64,000 nt of DNA from Sacculina carcini (taxonomy: Eukaryota; Arthropoda; Thecostraca; Sacculinidae). The first letter of the stretch is position 1. Each line of letters opens with the position of its first letter. Below are positions 9,801 through 21,213 of the stretch, piece after piece. The stretch lies in contig CAJZIA020000003.1 in the NCBI GenBank assembly GCA_916048095.2, forward strand, positions 1-64,000, given 5' to 3'. The notes below the pieces were generated by a model. It was not told the DNA's origin. It made no database searches and saw only the letters and a list, made by a program, of their open reading frames with translations. Position numbers and translations under genes: made by a program.

Positions 9801-10257
9801 ATTCATCCAATTTATTTCGATTATTTGTGTGTAGAGTTTAGTGTTGAGTGAAGAAAGTTATTACCTGGCTGGGATTCGAACCGAGGTCCTCGGGGTTCGA
9901 GCAGAGTCTTACGCGGTTCGGCCATTGTAGATGTTCAAGAGAGATGGTTTATATGTGGTATATATAGTGCGCAAGCACTATTGTACAATTAATATATAGA
10001 ATTGTGAGATACTTGTGGCGCACATGATACAATTGTGGCGCACGTATTAGATATATTAATGTTTATTATATTTGGTTATGCTAACTAAATTAATTTAGAG
10101 TTGTGAGACAAATGCACATGATACAATTGTGGCGCGCGTATTTGGTATATTAATGTTTATTATATTATGTTATGCTAATTAAATAAATTTAGAGAATTGT
10201 GAAACACTTGTGACGCACATGATACAATTGTGGCGCGCGTATTAGGTATATTAAGTT
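9801..10257. repeat. S6 spacer, class B
   Basis: 457 bp, TAT-type hairpin at 9964-9981. Confidence 0.92.
9860..9931 (-). mobile_element. tRNA-like Pol III head, copy in S6
   Basis: B box 9872-9882, A box 9914-9924, minus strand. Confidence 0.57.
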
Positions 10258-11140
10258 ATTTTCTTTATTTTCTTTATTTTCTTTATTTTCTTTATTTTCT
10301 TTATTTTCTTTATTTTCTTTATTTTCTTTATTTTCTTTATTTTCTTTATTTTCTTTATTTTCTTTATTTTCTTTATTTTCTTTATTTTCTTTATTTTCTT
10401 TATTTTCTTTATTTTCTTTATTTTCTTTATTTTCTTTATTTTCTTTATTTTCTTTATTTTCTTTATTTTCTTTATTTTCTTTATTTTCTTTATTTTCTTT
10501 ATTTTCTTTATTTTCTTTATTTTCTTTATTTTCTTTATTTTCTTTATTTTCTTTATTTTCTTTATTTTCTTTATTTTCTTTATTTTCTTTATTTTCTTTA
10601 TTTTCTTTATTTTCTTTATTTTCTTTATTTTCTTTATTTTCTATATTTTCTATATTTTCTTTATTTTCTTTATTTTCTTTATTTTCTTTATTTTCTTTAT
10701 TTTCTTCATTTTCTATATTTTCTATATTTTCTTTATTTTCTTTATTTTCTTTATTTTCTTTATTTTCTTTATTTTCTTTATTTTCTTTATTTTCTTTATT
10801 TTATTTATTTTATTTATTTTATTTATTTTATTTATTTTATTTATTTTATTTATTTTATTTATTTTATTTATTTTATTTATTTTATTTATTTTATTTATTT
10901 TCTTTATTTTCTTTATTTTCTTTATTTTCTTTATTTTCTTTATTTTCTTTATTTTCTTTATTTTCTTTATTTTCTTTATTTTCTTTATTTTCTTTATTTT
11001 CTTTATTTTCTTTATTTTATTCATTTTCTTCATTTTATTTATTTTCTTTATTTTCTTTATTTTCTTTATTTTCTTTATCTTCTTTATTTTCTTTATTTTC
11101 TTTATTTTCTTTATTTTCTTTATTTTATTTATTTTATTTT
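10258..11140. repeat. T6: 9-mer tract
   Basis: Pure TTTATTTTC to about 10640, then TATATTTTC pairs near 10641 and 10712, a TTTATTTTA block near 10800-10900, a TTCATTTT pair near 11018-11035 and TTTATCTTC near 11077. Same variant order as T3; an extra TTCATTTTC near 10706 is shared with T13. Confidence 0.94.
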
Positions 11141-11597
11141 ATTCATCCAATTTATTTCGATTATTTGTGTGTAGAGTTTAGTGTTGAGTGAAGAAAGTTA
11201 TTACCTGGCTGGGATTCGAACCGAGGTCCTCGGGGTTCGAGCAGAGTCTTACGCGGTTCGGCCATTGTAGATGTTCAAGAGAGATGGTTTATATGTGGTA
11301 TATATAGTGCGCAAGCACTATTGTACAATTAATATATAGAATTGTGAGATACTTGTGGCGCACATGATACAATTGTGGCGCACGTATTAGATATATTAAT
11401 GTTTATTATATTTGGTTATGCTAACTAAATTAATTTAGAGTTGTGAGACAAATGCACATGATACAATTGTGGCGCGCGTATTTGGTATATTAATGTTTAT
11501 TATATTATGTTATGCTAATTAAATAAATTTAGAGAATTGTGAAACACTTGTGACGCACATGATACAATTGTGGCGCGCGTATTAGGTATATTAAGTT
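11141..11597. repeat. S7 spacer, class B
   Basis: 457 bp, TAT-type hairpin at 11304-11321. Confidence 0.92.
11200..11271 (-). mobile_element. tRNA-like Pol III head, copy in S7
   Basis: B box 11212-11222, A box 11254-11264, minus strand. Confidence 0.57.
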
Positions 11598-12440
11598 ATT
11601 TTCTTTATTTTCTTTATTTTCTTTATTTTCTTTATTTTCTTTTTCTTTATTTTCTTTATTTTCTTTATTTTCTTTATTTTCTTTATTTTCTTTATTTTCT
11701 TTATTTTCTTTATTTTCTTTATTTTCTTTATTTTCTTTATTTTCTTTATTTTCTTTATTTTCTTTATTTTCTTTATTTTCTTTATTTTCTTTATTTTCTT
11801 TATTTTCTTTATTTTCTTTATTTTCTTTATTTTCTTTATTTTCTTTATTTTCTTTATTTTCTTTCTTTTCTTTCTTTTCTTTCTTTTCTTTCTTTTCTTT
11901 CTTTTCTTTCTTTTCTTTATTTTCTTTATTTTCTTTATTTTCTTTATTTTCTTTATTTTCTTTATTTTCTTTATTTTCTTTATTTTCTTTATTTTCTTTA
12001 TTTTCTTTATTTTCTTTATTTTCTTTATTTTCTTTATTTTCTTTATTTTCTTTATTTTCTTTATTTTCTTTATTTTCTTTATTTTCTTTATTTTCTTTAT
12101 TTTCTTTATTTTCTTTATTTTCTTTATTTTCTTTATTTTCTTTATTTTCTTTTTTTTCTTTTTTTTCTTTTTTTTTCTTTATTTTCTTTATTTTCTTTAT
12201 TTTCTTTATTTTCTTTATTTTCTTTATTTTCTTTATTTTCTTTATTTTCTTTATTTTCTTTATTTTCTTTATTTTCTTTATTTTCTTTATTTTCTTTATT
12301 TTCTTTATTTTCTTTATTTTCTTTATTTTCTTTATCTTCTTTATCTTCTTTATTTTCTTTATTTTCTTTATTTTCTTTATTTTCTTTATTTTCTTTATTT
12401 TCTTTATTTTCTTTATTTTCTTTATTTTTTTTATTTTCTT

Positions 12441-12482
<42 letters not shown>

Positions 12483-12730
12483 CTTTATTTTATTTATTTT
12501 CTTTATTTTATTTATTTTATTTATTTTATTTATTTTATTTATTTTCTTCATTTTATTTATTTTATTTATTTTATTTATTTTATTTATTTTATTTATTTTA
12601 TTTATTTTATTTATTTTATTTATTTTATTTATTTTATTTATTTTATTTATTTTATTTATTTTATTTATTTTATTTATTTTATTTATTTTATTTATTTTAT
12701 TTATTTTATTTATTTTATTTATTTTATTTA
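11598..12730. repeat. T7: 9-mer tract with a 40-T run
   Basis: Carries a TTTTTC unit near 11640, six TTTCTTTTC units (about 11864-11917), three T-rich units near 12148-12175, two TTTATCTTC units near 12333-12350 and a homopolymer of 40 T at 12443-12482. TTTATTTTA follows to the end, with one TTCATTTTA near 12548. T14 has the same order of parts. Confidence 0.94.
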
Positions 12731-12789
12731 ATTCATCCAATTTATTTCGATTATTTGTGTGTAGAGTTTAGTGTTGAGTGAAGAAAGTT

Positions 12790-12861
12790 ATTACCTGGCT
12801 GGGATTCGAACCGAGGTCCTCGGGGTTCGAGCAGAGTCTTACGCGGTTCGGCCATTGTAGA
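12790..12861 (-). mobile_element. tRNA-like Pol III head, copy in S8
   Basis: B box 12802-12812, A box 12844-12854, minus strand. The 40-T run of T7 would be read here as poly(A) some 250 bp downstream. Confidence 0.57.
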
Positions 12862-13377
12862 TGTTCAAGAGAGATGGTTTATATGTGGTATATATAGTGC
12901 GCAAGCACGAGTGTACAATTAATATATAGAATTGTGAGATACTTGTGGCGCACATGATACAATTGTGGCGCACGTATTAGATATATTAATATTTATTATA
13001 TTTGGTTTTGCTAACTAAATTAATTTAGAGTTGTGAGACAAATGCACATGATACAATTGTGGCGCGCGTATTTGGTATATTAATGTTTATTATATTATGT
13101 TATGCTAATTAAATAAATTTAGAGAATTGTGAAACACTTGTGACGCACATGATACAATTGTGGCGCGCGTATTAGGTATATTAATGTTTTTTAAATTAGT
13201 TTGAGAATTAAATTAATTCATAGAATTGTGAGACACTTGTGGCGCACATGATATAATTTTGGCGCACGTATTTCGTATATTAATGTTTATTATATTAGGT
13301 TATGATAATTAGTTGTGTTAAAACAAGTTGATTTAAAAATATATTGAAATTAATTTGAAAAATATTTATCAAGTGTG

Positions 13378-13653
13378 TTTAAACGGGTGAATAGACGGTG
13401 GATGGTAGAAGATGTCTATAACAATGATTTGTTCAAACTGCGCATGCGCAGACGTCAGCGCGGTATCACGTACGCGGTGCGTGATTGTGCGCCATCCAAG
13501 GTTACCTTGAGATGGCGCCAGACTGGCGGGGAATGTGTTTGATGTACTGCGCATGCGCAGACGTCAGCGCGGTATCATGGTGTGTGCATTGCATCAAGGT
13601 GCCAAGGTGACCTTGAATGCAGTGCTGAGTCAGCACTGCTGACGTCATCTATA
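13378..13653. promoter_or_regulatory. GC module in S8
   Basis: Early form. NRF1-type palindromes at 13439-13450 and 13548-13559, Maf/AP-1 palindrome 13622-13636, CRE 13640-13647. Confidence 0.48.
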
Positions 13654-14301
13654 TTTTCTTTATTTTCTTTATTTTATTTATTTTCTTTATTTTCTTTATT
13701 TTCTTTATTTTCTTTATTTTCTTTATTTTCTTTATTTTCTTTATTTTCTTTATTTTCTTTATTTTCTTTATTTTCTTTATTTTCTTTATTTTCTTTATTT
13801 TCTTTATTTTCTTTATTTTCTTTATTTTCTTTATTTTCTTTATTTTCTTTATTTTCTTTATTTTCTTTATTTTCTTTATTTTCTTTATTTTCTATATTTT
13901 CTTTATTTTCTTTATTTTCTTTATTTTCTTTATTTTCTTTATTTTCTTTATTTTCTTTATTTTCTTTATTTTCTTTATTTTCTTTATTTTATTTATTTTT
14001 TTTTTTTTATTTATTTTATTTATTTTATTTATTTTATTTATTTTATTTATTTTCTTTATTTTCTTTATTTTCTTTATTTTCTTTATTTTCTTTATTTTCT
14101 TTATTTTCTTTATTTTCTTTATTTTCTTTATTTTCTTTATTTTCTTTATTTTCTTTATTTTCTTTATTTTCTTTATTTTCTTTATTTTCTTTATTTTATT
14201 CATTTTATTCATTTTCTTTATTTTCTTTATTTTCTTTATTTTCTTTATTTTCTTTATTTTCTTTATTTTCTTTATTTTCTTTATTTTATTTATTTTATTT
14301 T
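13654..14301. repeat. T8: 9-mer tract
   Basis: Like T1 plus one 9-mer. Lone TTTATTTTA near 13673, TATATTTTC near 13891, a T-rich break near 13994-14008 and two TTCATTTT units near 14198-14212. Confidence 0.94.
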
Positions 14302-14758
14302 ATTCATCCAATTTATTTCGATTATTTGTGTGTAGAGTTTAGTGTTGAGTGAAGAAAGTTATTACCTGGCTGGGATTCGAACCGAGGTCCTCGGGGTTCG
14401 AGCAGAGTCTTACGCGGTTCGGCCATTGTAGATGTTCAAGAGAGATGGTTTATATGTGGTATATATAGTGCGCAAGCACTATTGTACAATTAATATATAG
14501 AATTGTGAGATACTTGTGGCGCACATGATACAATTGTGGCGCACGTATTAGATATATTAATGTTTATTATATTTGGTTATGCTAACTAAATTAATTTAGA
14601 GTTGTGAGACAAATGCACATGATACAATTGTGGCGCGCGTATTTGGTATATTAATGTTTATTATATTATGTTATGCTAATTAAATAAATTTAGAGAATTG
14701 TGAAACACTTGTGACGCACATGATACAATTGTGGCGCGCGTATTAGGTATATTAAGTT
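14302..14758. repeat. S9 spacer, class B
   Basis: 457 bp, TAT-type hairpin at 14465-14482. Confidence 0.92.
14361..14432 (-). mobile_element. tRNA-like Pol III head, copy in S9
   Basis: B box 14373-14383, A box 14415-14425, minus strand. Confidence 0.57.
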
Positions 14759-15713
14759 ATTTTCTTTATTTTCTTTATTTTCTTTATTTTCTTTATTTTC
14801 TTTATTTTCTTTATTTTCTTTATTTTCTTTATTTTCTTTATTTTCTTTATTTTCTTTATTTTCTTTATTTTCTTTATTTTCTTTATTTTCTTTATTTTCT
14901 TTATTTTCTTTATTTTCTTTATTTTCTTTATTTTCTTTATTTTCTTTATTTTCTTTATTTTCTTTATTTTCTTTATTTTCTTTATTTTCTTTATTTTCTT
15001 TATTTTCTTTATTTTCTTTATTTTATTTATTTTATTTATTTTATTTATTTTATTTATTTTATTTATTTTATTTATTTTCTTCATTTTCTTTATTTTCTTT
15101 ATTTTCTTTATTTTCTTTATTTTCTTTATTTTCTTTATTTTCTTTATTTTCTTTATTTTCTTTATTTTCTTTATTTTCTTTATTTTCTTTATTTTCTTTA
15201 TTTTCTTTATTTTCTTTATTTTCTTTATTTTCTTTATTTTCTTTATTTTCTTTATTTTCTTTATTTTCTTTATTTTCTTTATTTTCTTTATTTTCTATAT
15301 TTTCTTTATTTTCTTTATTTTCTTTATTTTCTATATTTTCTTTATTTTCTTTATTTTCTTTATTTTCTTTATTTTATTTATTTTATTTATTTTATTTATT
15401 TTATTTATTTTATTTATTTTATTTATTATATTTATTTTCTTTATTTTCTTTATTTTCTTTATTTTCTTTATTTTCTTTATTTTCTTTATTTTCTTTATTT
15501 TCTTTATTTTCTTTATTTTCTTTATTTTCTTTATTTTCTTTATTTTCTTTATTTTCTTTATTTTCTTTATTTTCTTTATTTTCTTTATTTTCTTTATTTT
15601 CTTTATTTTCTTTATTTTATTCATTTTCTTTATTTTCTTTATTTTCTTTATTTTCTTTATTTTCTTTATTTTCTTTATTTTCTTTATTTTCTTTATTTTA
15701 TTTATTTTATTTT
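14759..15713. repeat. T9: 9-mer tract
   Basis: Partner of T2. TTTATTTTA block near 15022-15070, TATATTTTC near 15297 and 15333, TTATATTTA near 15425, a single TTCATTTTC near 15620 where T2 has two TTCATTTT units. Confidence 0.94.
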
Positions 15714-16170
15714 ATTCATCCAATTTATTTCGATTATTTGTGTGTAGAGTTTAGTGTTGAGTGAAGAAAGTTATTACCTGGCTGGGATTCGAACCGAGGT
15801 CCTCGGGGTTCGAGCAGAGTCTTACGCGGTTCGGCCATTGTAGATGTTCAAGAGAGATGGTTTATATGTGGTATATATAGTGCGCAAGCACTATTGTACA
15901 ATTAATATATAGAATTGTGAGATACTTGTGGCGCACATGATACAATTGTGGCGCACGTATTAGATATATTAATGTTTATTATATTTGGTTATGCTAACTA
16001 AATTAATTTAGAGTTGTGAGACAAATGCACATGATACAATTGTGGCGCGCGTATTTGGTATATTAATGTTTATTATATTATGTTATGCTAATTAAATAAA
16101 TTTAGAGAATTGTGAAACACTTGTGACGCACATGATACAATTGTGGCGCGCGTATTAGGTATATTAAGTT
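15714..16170. repeat. S10 spacer, class B
   Basis: 457 bp, TAT-type hairpin at 15877-15894. Confidence 0.92.
15773..15844 (-). mobile_element. tRNA-like Pol III head, copy in S10
   Basis: B box 15785-15795, A box 15827-15837, minus strand. Confidence 0.57.
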
Positions 16171-17098
16171 ATTTTCTTTATTTTCTTTATTTTCTTTATT
16201 TTCTTTATTTTCTTTATTTTCTTTATTTTCTTTATTTTCTTTATTTTCTTTATTTTCTTTATTTTCTTTATTTTCTTTATTTTCTTTATTTTCTTTATTT
16301 TCTTTATTTTCTTTATTTTCTTTATTTTCTTTATTTTCTTTATTTTCTTTATTTTCTTTATTTTCTTTATTTTCTTTATTTTCTTTATTTTCTTTATTTT
16401 CTTTATTTTCTTTATTTTCTTTATTTTCTTTATTTTCTTTATTTTCTTTATTTTCTTTATTTTCTTTATTTTCTTTATTTTCTTTATTTTCTTTATTTTC
16501 TTTATTTTCTTTATTTTCTTTATTTTCTTTATTTTCTTTATTTTCTTTATTTTCTTTATTTTCTTTATTTTCTTTATTTTCTTTATTTTCTTTATTTTCT
16601 TTATTTTCTTTATTTTCTTTATTTTCTTTATTTTCTATATTTTCTATATTTTCTTTATTTTCTTTATTTTCTTTATTTTCTTTATTTTCTTTATTTTCTT
16701 TATTTTCTTTATTTTCTATATTTTCTATATTTTCTTTATTTTCTTTATTTTCTTTATTTTCTTTATTTTCTTTATTTTCTTTATTTTCTTTATTTTATTT
16801 ATTTTATTTATTTTATTTATTTTATTTATTTTATTTATTTTATTTATTTTATTTATTTGATTTATTTTATTTATTTTATTTATTTTCTTTATTTTCTTTA
16901 TTTTCTTTATTTTCTTTATTTTCTTTATTTTCTTTATTTTCTTTATTTTCTTTATTTTCTTTATTTTCTTTATTTTATTCATTTTCTTCATTTTATTTAT
17001 TTTCTTTATTTTCTTTATTTTCTTTATTTTCTTTATCTTCTTTATTTTCTTTATTTTCTTTATTTTCTTTATTTTCTTTATTTTATTTATTTTATTTT
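16171..17098. repeat. T10: 9-mer tract
   Basis: Partner of T3, one 9-mer shorter. Pure to about 16632; TATATTTTC pairs near 16636 and 16716; a private TTTGATTTA near 16858; TTTATCTTC near 17036. Confidence 0.94.
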
Positions 17099-17555
17099 AT
17101 TCATCCAATTTATTTCGATTATTTGTGTGTAGAGTTTAGTGTTGAGTGAAGAAAGTTATTACCTGGCTGGGATTCGAACCGAGGTCCTCGGGGTTCGAGC
17201 AGAGTCTTACGCGGTTCGGCCATTGTAGATGTTCAAGAGAGATGGTTTATATGTGGTATATATAGTGCGCAAGCACTATTGTACAATTAATATATAGAAT
17301 TGTGAGATACTTGTGGCGCACATGATACAATTGTGGCGCACGTATTAGATATATTAATGTTTATTATATTTGGTTATGCTAACTAAATTAATTTAGAGTT
17401 GTGAGACAAATGCACATGATACAATTGTGGCGCGCGTATTTGGTATATTAATGTTTATTATATTATGTTATGCTAATTAAATAAATTTAGAGAATTGTGA
17501 AACACTTGTGACGCACATGATACAATTGTGGCGCGCGTATTAGGTATATTAAGTT
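17099..17555. repeat. S11 spacer, class B
   Basis: 457 bp, TAT-type hairpin at 17262-17279. Confidence 0.92.
17158..17229 (-). mobile_element. tRNA-like Pol III head, copy in S11
   Basis: B box 17170-17180, A box 17212-17222, minus strand. Confidence 0.57.
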
Positions 17556-17926
17556 ATTTTCTTTATTTTCTTTATTTTCTTTATTTTCTTTATTTTCTTT
17601 TTCTTTATTTTCTTTATTTTCTTTATTTTCTTTATTTTCTTTATTTTCTTTATTTTCTTTATTTTCTTTATTTTCTTTATTTTCTTTATTTTCTTTATTT
17701 TCTTTATTTTATTTATTTTATTTATTTTATTTATTTTATTTATTTTCTTTATTTTCTTTATTTTCTTTATTTTCTTTATTTTCTTTATTTTATTTATTTT
17801 ATTTATTTTATTTATTTTATTTATTTTATTTATTTTATTTATTTTATTTATTTTATTTATTTTATTTATTTTATTTATTTTATTTATTTTATTTTATTTA
17901 TTTTTTTTTTTTTTCTTTTTTATTTA
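17556..17926. repeat. T11: short 9-mer tract
   Basis: Partner of T4. TTTTTC unit near 17600; the right end differs by a run of 14 T (17901-17914) followed by C and five more T, which explains a length change that is not a multiple of 9. Confidence 0.94.
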
Positions 17927-17985
17927 ATTCATCCAATTTATTTCGATTATTTGTGTGTAGAGTTTAGTGTTGAGTGAAGAAAGTT

Positions 17986-18057
17986 ATTACCTGGCTGGGA
18001 TTCGAACCGAGGTCCTCGGGGTTCGAGCAGAGTCTTACGCGGTTCGGCCATTGTAGA
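17986..18057 (-). mobile_element. tRNA-like Pol III head, copy in S12
   Basis: B box 17998-18008, A box 18040-18050, minus strand. Confidence 0.57.
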
Positions 18058-18573
18058 TGTTCAAGAGAGATGGTTTATATGTGGTATATATAGTGCGCAA
18101 GCACGAGTGTACAATTAATATATAGAATTGTGAGATACTTGTGGCGCACATGATACAATTGTGGCGCACGTATTAGATATATTAATATTTATTATATTTG
18201 GTTTTGCTAACTAAATTAATTTAGAGTTGTGAGACAAATGCACATGATACAATTGTGGCGCGCGTATTTGGTATATTAATGTTTATTATATTATGTTATG
18301 CTAATTAAATAAATTTAGAGAATTGTGAAACACTTGTGACGCACATGATACAATTGTGGCGCGCGTATTAGGTATATTAATGTTTTTTAAATTAGTTTGA
18401 GAATTAAATTAATTCATAGAATTGTGAGACACTTGTGGCGCACATGATATAATTTTGGCGCACGTATTTCGTATATTAATGTTTATTATATTAGGTTATG
18501 ATAATTAGTTGTGTTAAAACAAGTTGATTTAAAAATATATTGAAATTAATTTGAAAAATATTTATCAAGTGTG

Positions 18574-18849
18574 TTTAAACGGGTGAATAGACGGTGGATG
18601 GTAGAAGATGTCTATAACAATGATTTGTTCAAACTGCGCATGCGCAGACGTCAGCGCGGTATCACGTACGCGGTGCGTGATTGTGCGCCATCCAAGGTTA
18701 CCTTGAGATGGCGCCAGACTGGCGGGGAATGTGTTTGATGTACTGCGCATGCGCAGACGTCAGCGCGGTATCATGGTGTGTGCATTGCATCAAGGTGCCA
18801 AGGTGACCTTGAATGCAGTGCTGAGTCAGCACTGCTGACGTCATCTATA
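18574..18849. promoter_or_regulatory. GC module in S12
   Basis: Early form. NRF1-type palindromes at 18635-18646 and 18744-18755, Maf/AP-1 palindrome 18818-18832, CRE 18836-18843. Confidence 0.48.
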
Positions 18850-19407
18850 TTTTCTTTATTTTCTTTATTTTCTTTATTTTCTTTATTTTCTTTATTTTCT
18901 TTATTTTCTTTATTTTCTTTATTTTCTTTATTTTCTTTATTTTCTTTATTTTCTTTATTTTCTTTATTTTCTTTATTTTCTTTATTTTCTTTATTTTCTT
19001 TATTTTCTTTATTTTCTTTATTTTCTTTATTTTCTATATTTTCTTTATTTTCTTTATTTTCTTTATTTTCTATATTTTCTTTATTTTCTTTATTTTCTTT
19101 ATTTTCTTTATTTTATTTATTTTATTTATTTTATTTATTTTATTTATTTTATTTATTATATTTATTTTCTTTATTTTCTTTATTTTCTTTATTTTCTTTA
19201 TTTTCTTTATTTTCTTTATTTTCTTTATTTTCTTTATTTTCTTTATTTTCTTTATTTTCTTTATTTTCTTTATTTTCTTTATTTTCTTTATTTTCTTTAT
19301 TTTCTTTATTTTCTTTATTTTATTCATTTTCTTTATTTTCTTTATTTTCTTTATTTTCTTTATTTTCTTTATTTTCTTTATTTTCTTTATTTTATTTATT
19401 TTATTTT
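18850..19407. repeat. T12: 9-mer tract
   Basis: Partner of T5. TATATTTTC near 19036 and 19072, TTATATTTA near 19156, TTCATTTTC near 19323. Confidence 0.94.
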
Positions 19408-19864
19408 ATTCATCCAATTTATTTCGATTATTTGTGTGTAGAGTTTAGTGTTGAGTGAAGAAAGTTATTACCTGGCTGGGATTCGAACCGAGGTCCTCGG
19501 GGTTCGAGCAGAGTCTTACGCGGTTCGGCCATTGTAGATGTTCAAGAGAGATGGTTTATATGTGGTATATATAGTGCGCAAGCACTATTGTACAATTAAT
19601 ATATAGAATTGTGAGATACTTGTGGCGCACATGATACAATTGTGGCGCACGTATTAGATATATTAATGTTTATTATATTTGGTTATGCTAACTAAATTAA
19701 TTTAGAGTTGTGAGACAAATGCACATGATACAATTGTGGCGCGCGTATTTGGTATATTAATGTTTATTATATTATGTTATGCTAATTAAATAAATTTAGA
19801 GAATTGTGAAACACTTGTGACGCACATGATACAATTGTGGCGCGCGTATTAGGTATATTAAGTT
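19408..19864. repeat. S13 spacer, class B
   Basis: 457 bp, TAT-type hairpin at 19571-19588. Confidence 0.92.
19467..19538 (-). mobile_element. tRNA-like Pol III head, copy in S13
   Basis: B box 19479-19489, A box 19521-19531, minus strand. Confidence 0.57.
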
Positions 19865-20756
19865 ATTTTCTTTATTTTCTTTATTTTCTTTATTTTCTTT
19901 ATTTTCTTTATTTTCTTTATTTTCTTTATTTTCTTTATTTTCTTTATTTTCTTTATTTTCTTTATTTTCTTTATTTTCTTTATTTTCTTTATTTTCTTTA
20001 TTTTCTTTATTTTCTTTATTTTCTTTATTTTCTTTATTTTCTTTATTTTCTTTATTTTCTTTATTTTCTTTATTTTCTTTATTTTCTTTATTTTCTTTAT
20101 TTTCTTTATTTTCTTTATTTTCTTTATTTTCTTTATTTTCTTTATTTTCTTTATTTTCTTTATTTTCTTTATTTTCTTTATTTTCTTTATTTTCTTTATT
20201 TTCTTTATTTTCTTTATTTTCTTTATTTTCTTTATTTTCTTTATTTTCTATATTTTCTATATTTTCTTTATTTTCTTTATTTTCTTTATTTTCTTTATTT
20301 TCTTTATTTTCTTCATTTTCTATATTTTCTATATTTTCTTTATTTTCTTTATTTTCTTTATTTTCTTTATTTTCTTTATTTTCTTTATTTTCTTTATTTT
20401 CTTTATTTTATTTATTTTATTTATTTTATTTATTTTATTTATTTTATTTATTTTATTTATTTTATTTATTTTATTTATTTTATTTATTTTATTTATTTTA
20501 TTTATTTTCTTTATTTTCTTTATTTTCTTTATTTTCTTTATTTTCTTTATTTTCTTTATTTTCTTTATTTTCTTTATTTTCTTTATTTTCTTTATTTTCT
20601 TTATTTTCTTTATTTTTTTTATTTTCTTTATTTTATTCATTTTCTTCATTTTATTTATTTTCTTTATTTTCTTTATTTTCTTTATTTTCTTTATCTTCTT
20701 TATTTTCTTTATTTTCTTTATTTTCTTTATTTTCTTTATTTTATTTATTTTATTTT
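19865..20756. repeat. T13: 9-mer tract
   Basis: Partner of T6, one 9-mer longer. Shares the TTCATTTTC plus TATATTTTC pair near 20310-20335 and TTTATCTTC near 20693; a T-rich unit near 20615 is private. Confidence 0.94.
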
Positions 20757-21213
20757 ATTCATCCAATTTATTTCGATTATTTGTGTGTAGAGTTTAGTGT
20801 TGAGTGAAGAAAGTTATTACCTGGCTGGGATTCGAACCGAGGTCCTCGGGGTTCGAGCAGAGTCTTACGCGGTTCGGCCATTGTAGATGTTCAAGAGAGA
20901 TGGTTTATATGTGGTATATATAGTGCGCAAGCACTATTGTACAATTAATATATAGAATTGTGAGATACTTGTGGCGCACATGATACAATTGTGGCGCACG
21001 TATTAGATATATTAATGTTTATTATATTTGGTTATGCTAACTAAATTAATTTAGAGTTGTGAGACAAATGCACATGATACAATTGTGGCGCGCGTATTTG
21101 GTATATTAATGTTTATTATATTATGTTATGCTAATTAAATAAATTTAGAGAATTGTGAAACACTTGTGACGCACATGATACAATTGTGGCGCGCGTATTA
21201 GGTATATTAAGTT
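20757..21213. repeat. S14 spacer, class B
   Basis: 457 bp, TAT-type hairpin at 20920-20937. Confidence 0.92.
20816..20887 (-). mobile_element. tRNA-like Pol III head, copy in S14
   Basis: B box 20828-20838, A box 20870-20880, minus strand. Confidence 0.57.

Larger units (their letters stand above)
3119..12730. repeat. 9.6-kb higher-order repeat, copy 1 (S1 to T7)
   Basis: Seven spacer-plus-tract units in class order A B B B A B B. The same order follows at 12731-22328. Tract lengths here are 639, 937, 937, 376, 567, 883 and 1133 bp. The next copy differs from these by +9, +18, -9, -5, -9, +9 and -18 bp, which points to a recent whole-block duplication followed by slippage of single 9-mers. 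Confidence 0.9.
12731..13653. repeat. S8 spacer, class A
   Basis: 923 bp, GAG variant, TTTTGC in sub-repeat 1, early-form GC module. Counterpart of S1 without its 9-bp doubling. Confidence 0.93.
17927..18849. repeat. S12 spacer, class A
   Basis: 923 bp, GAG variant, early-form GC module. Last early-form copy in the window. Confidence 0.93.
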
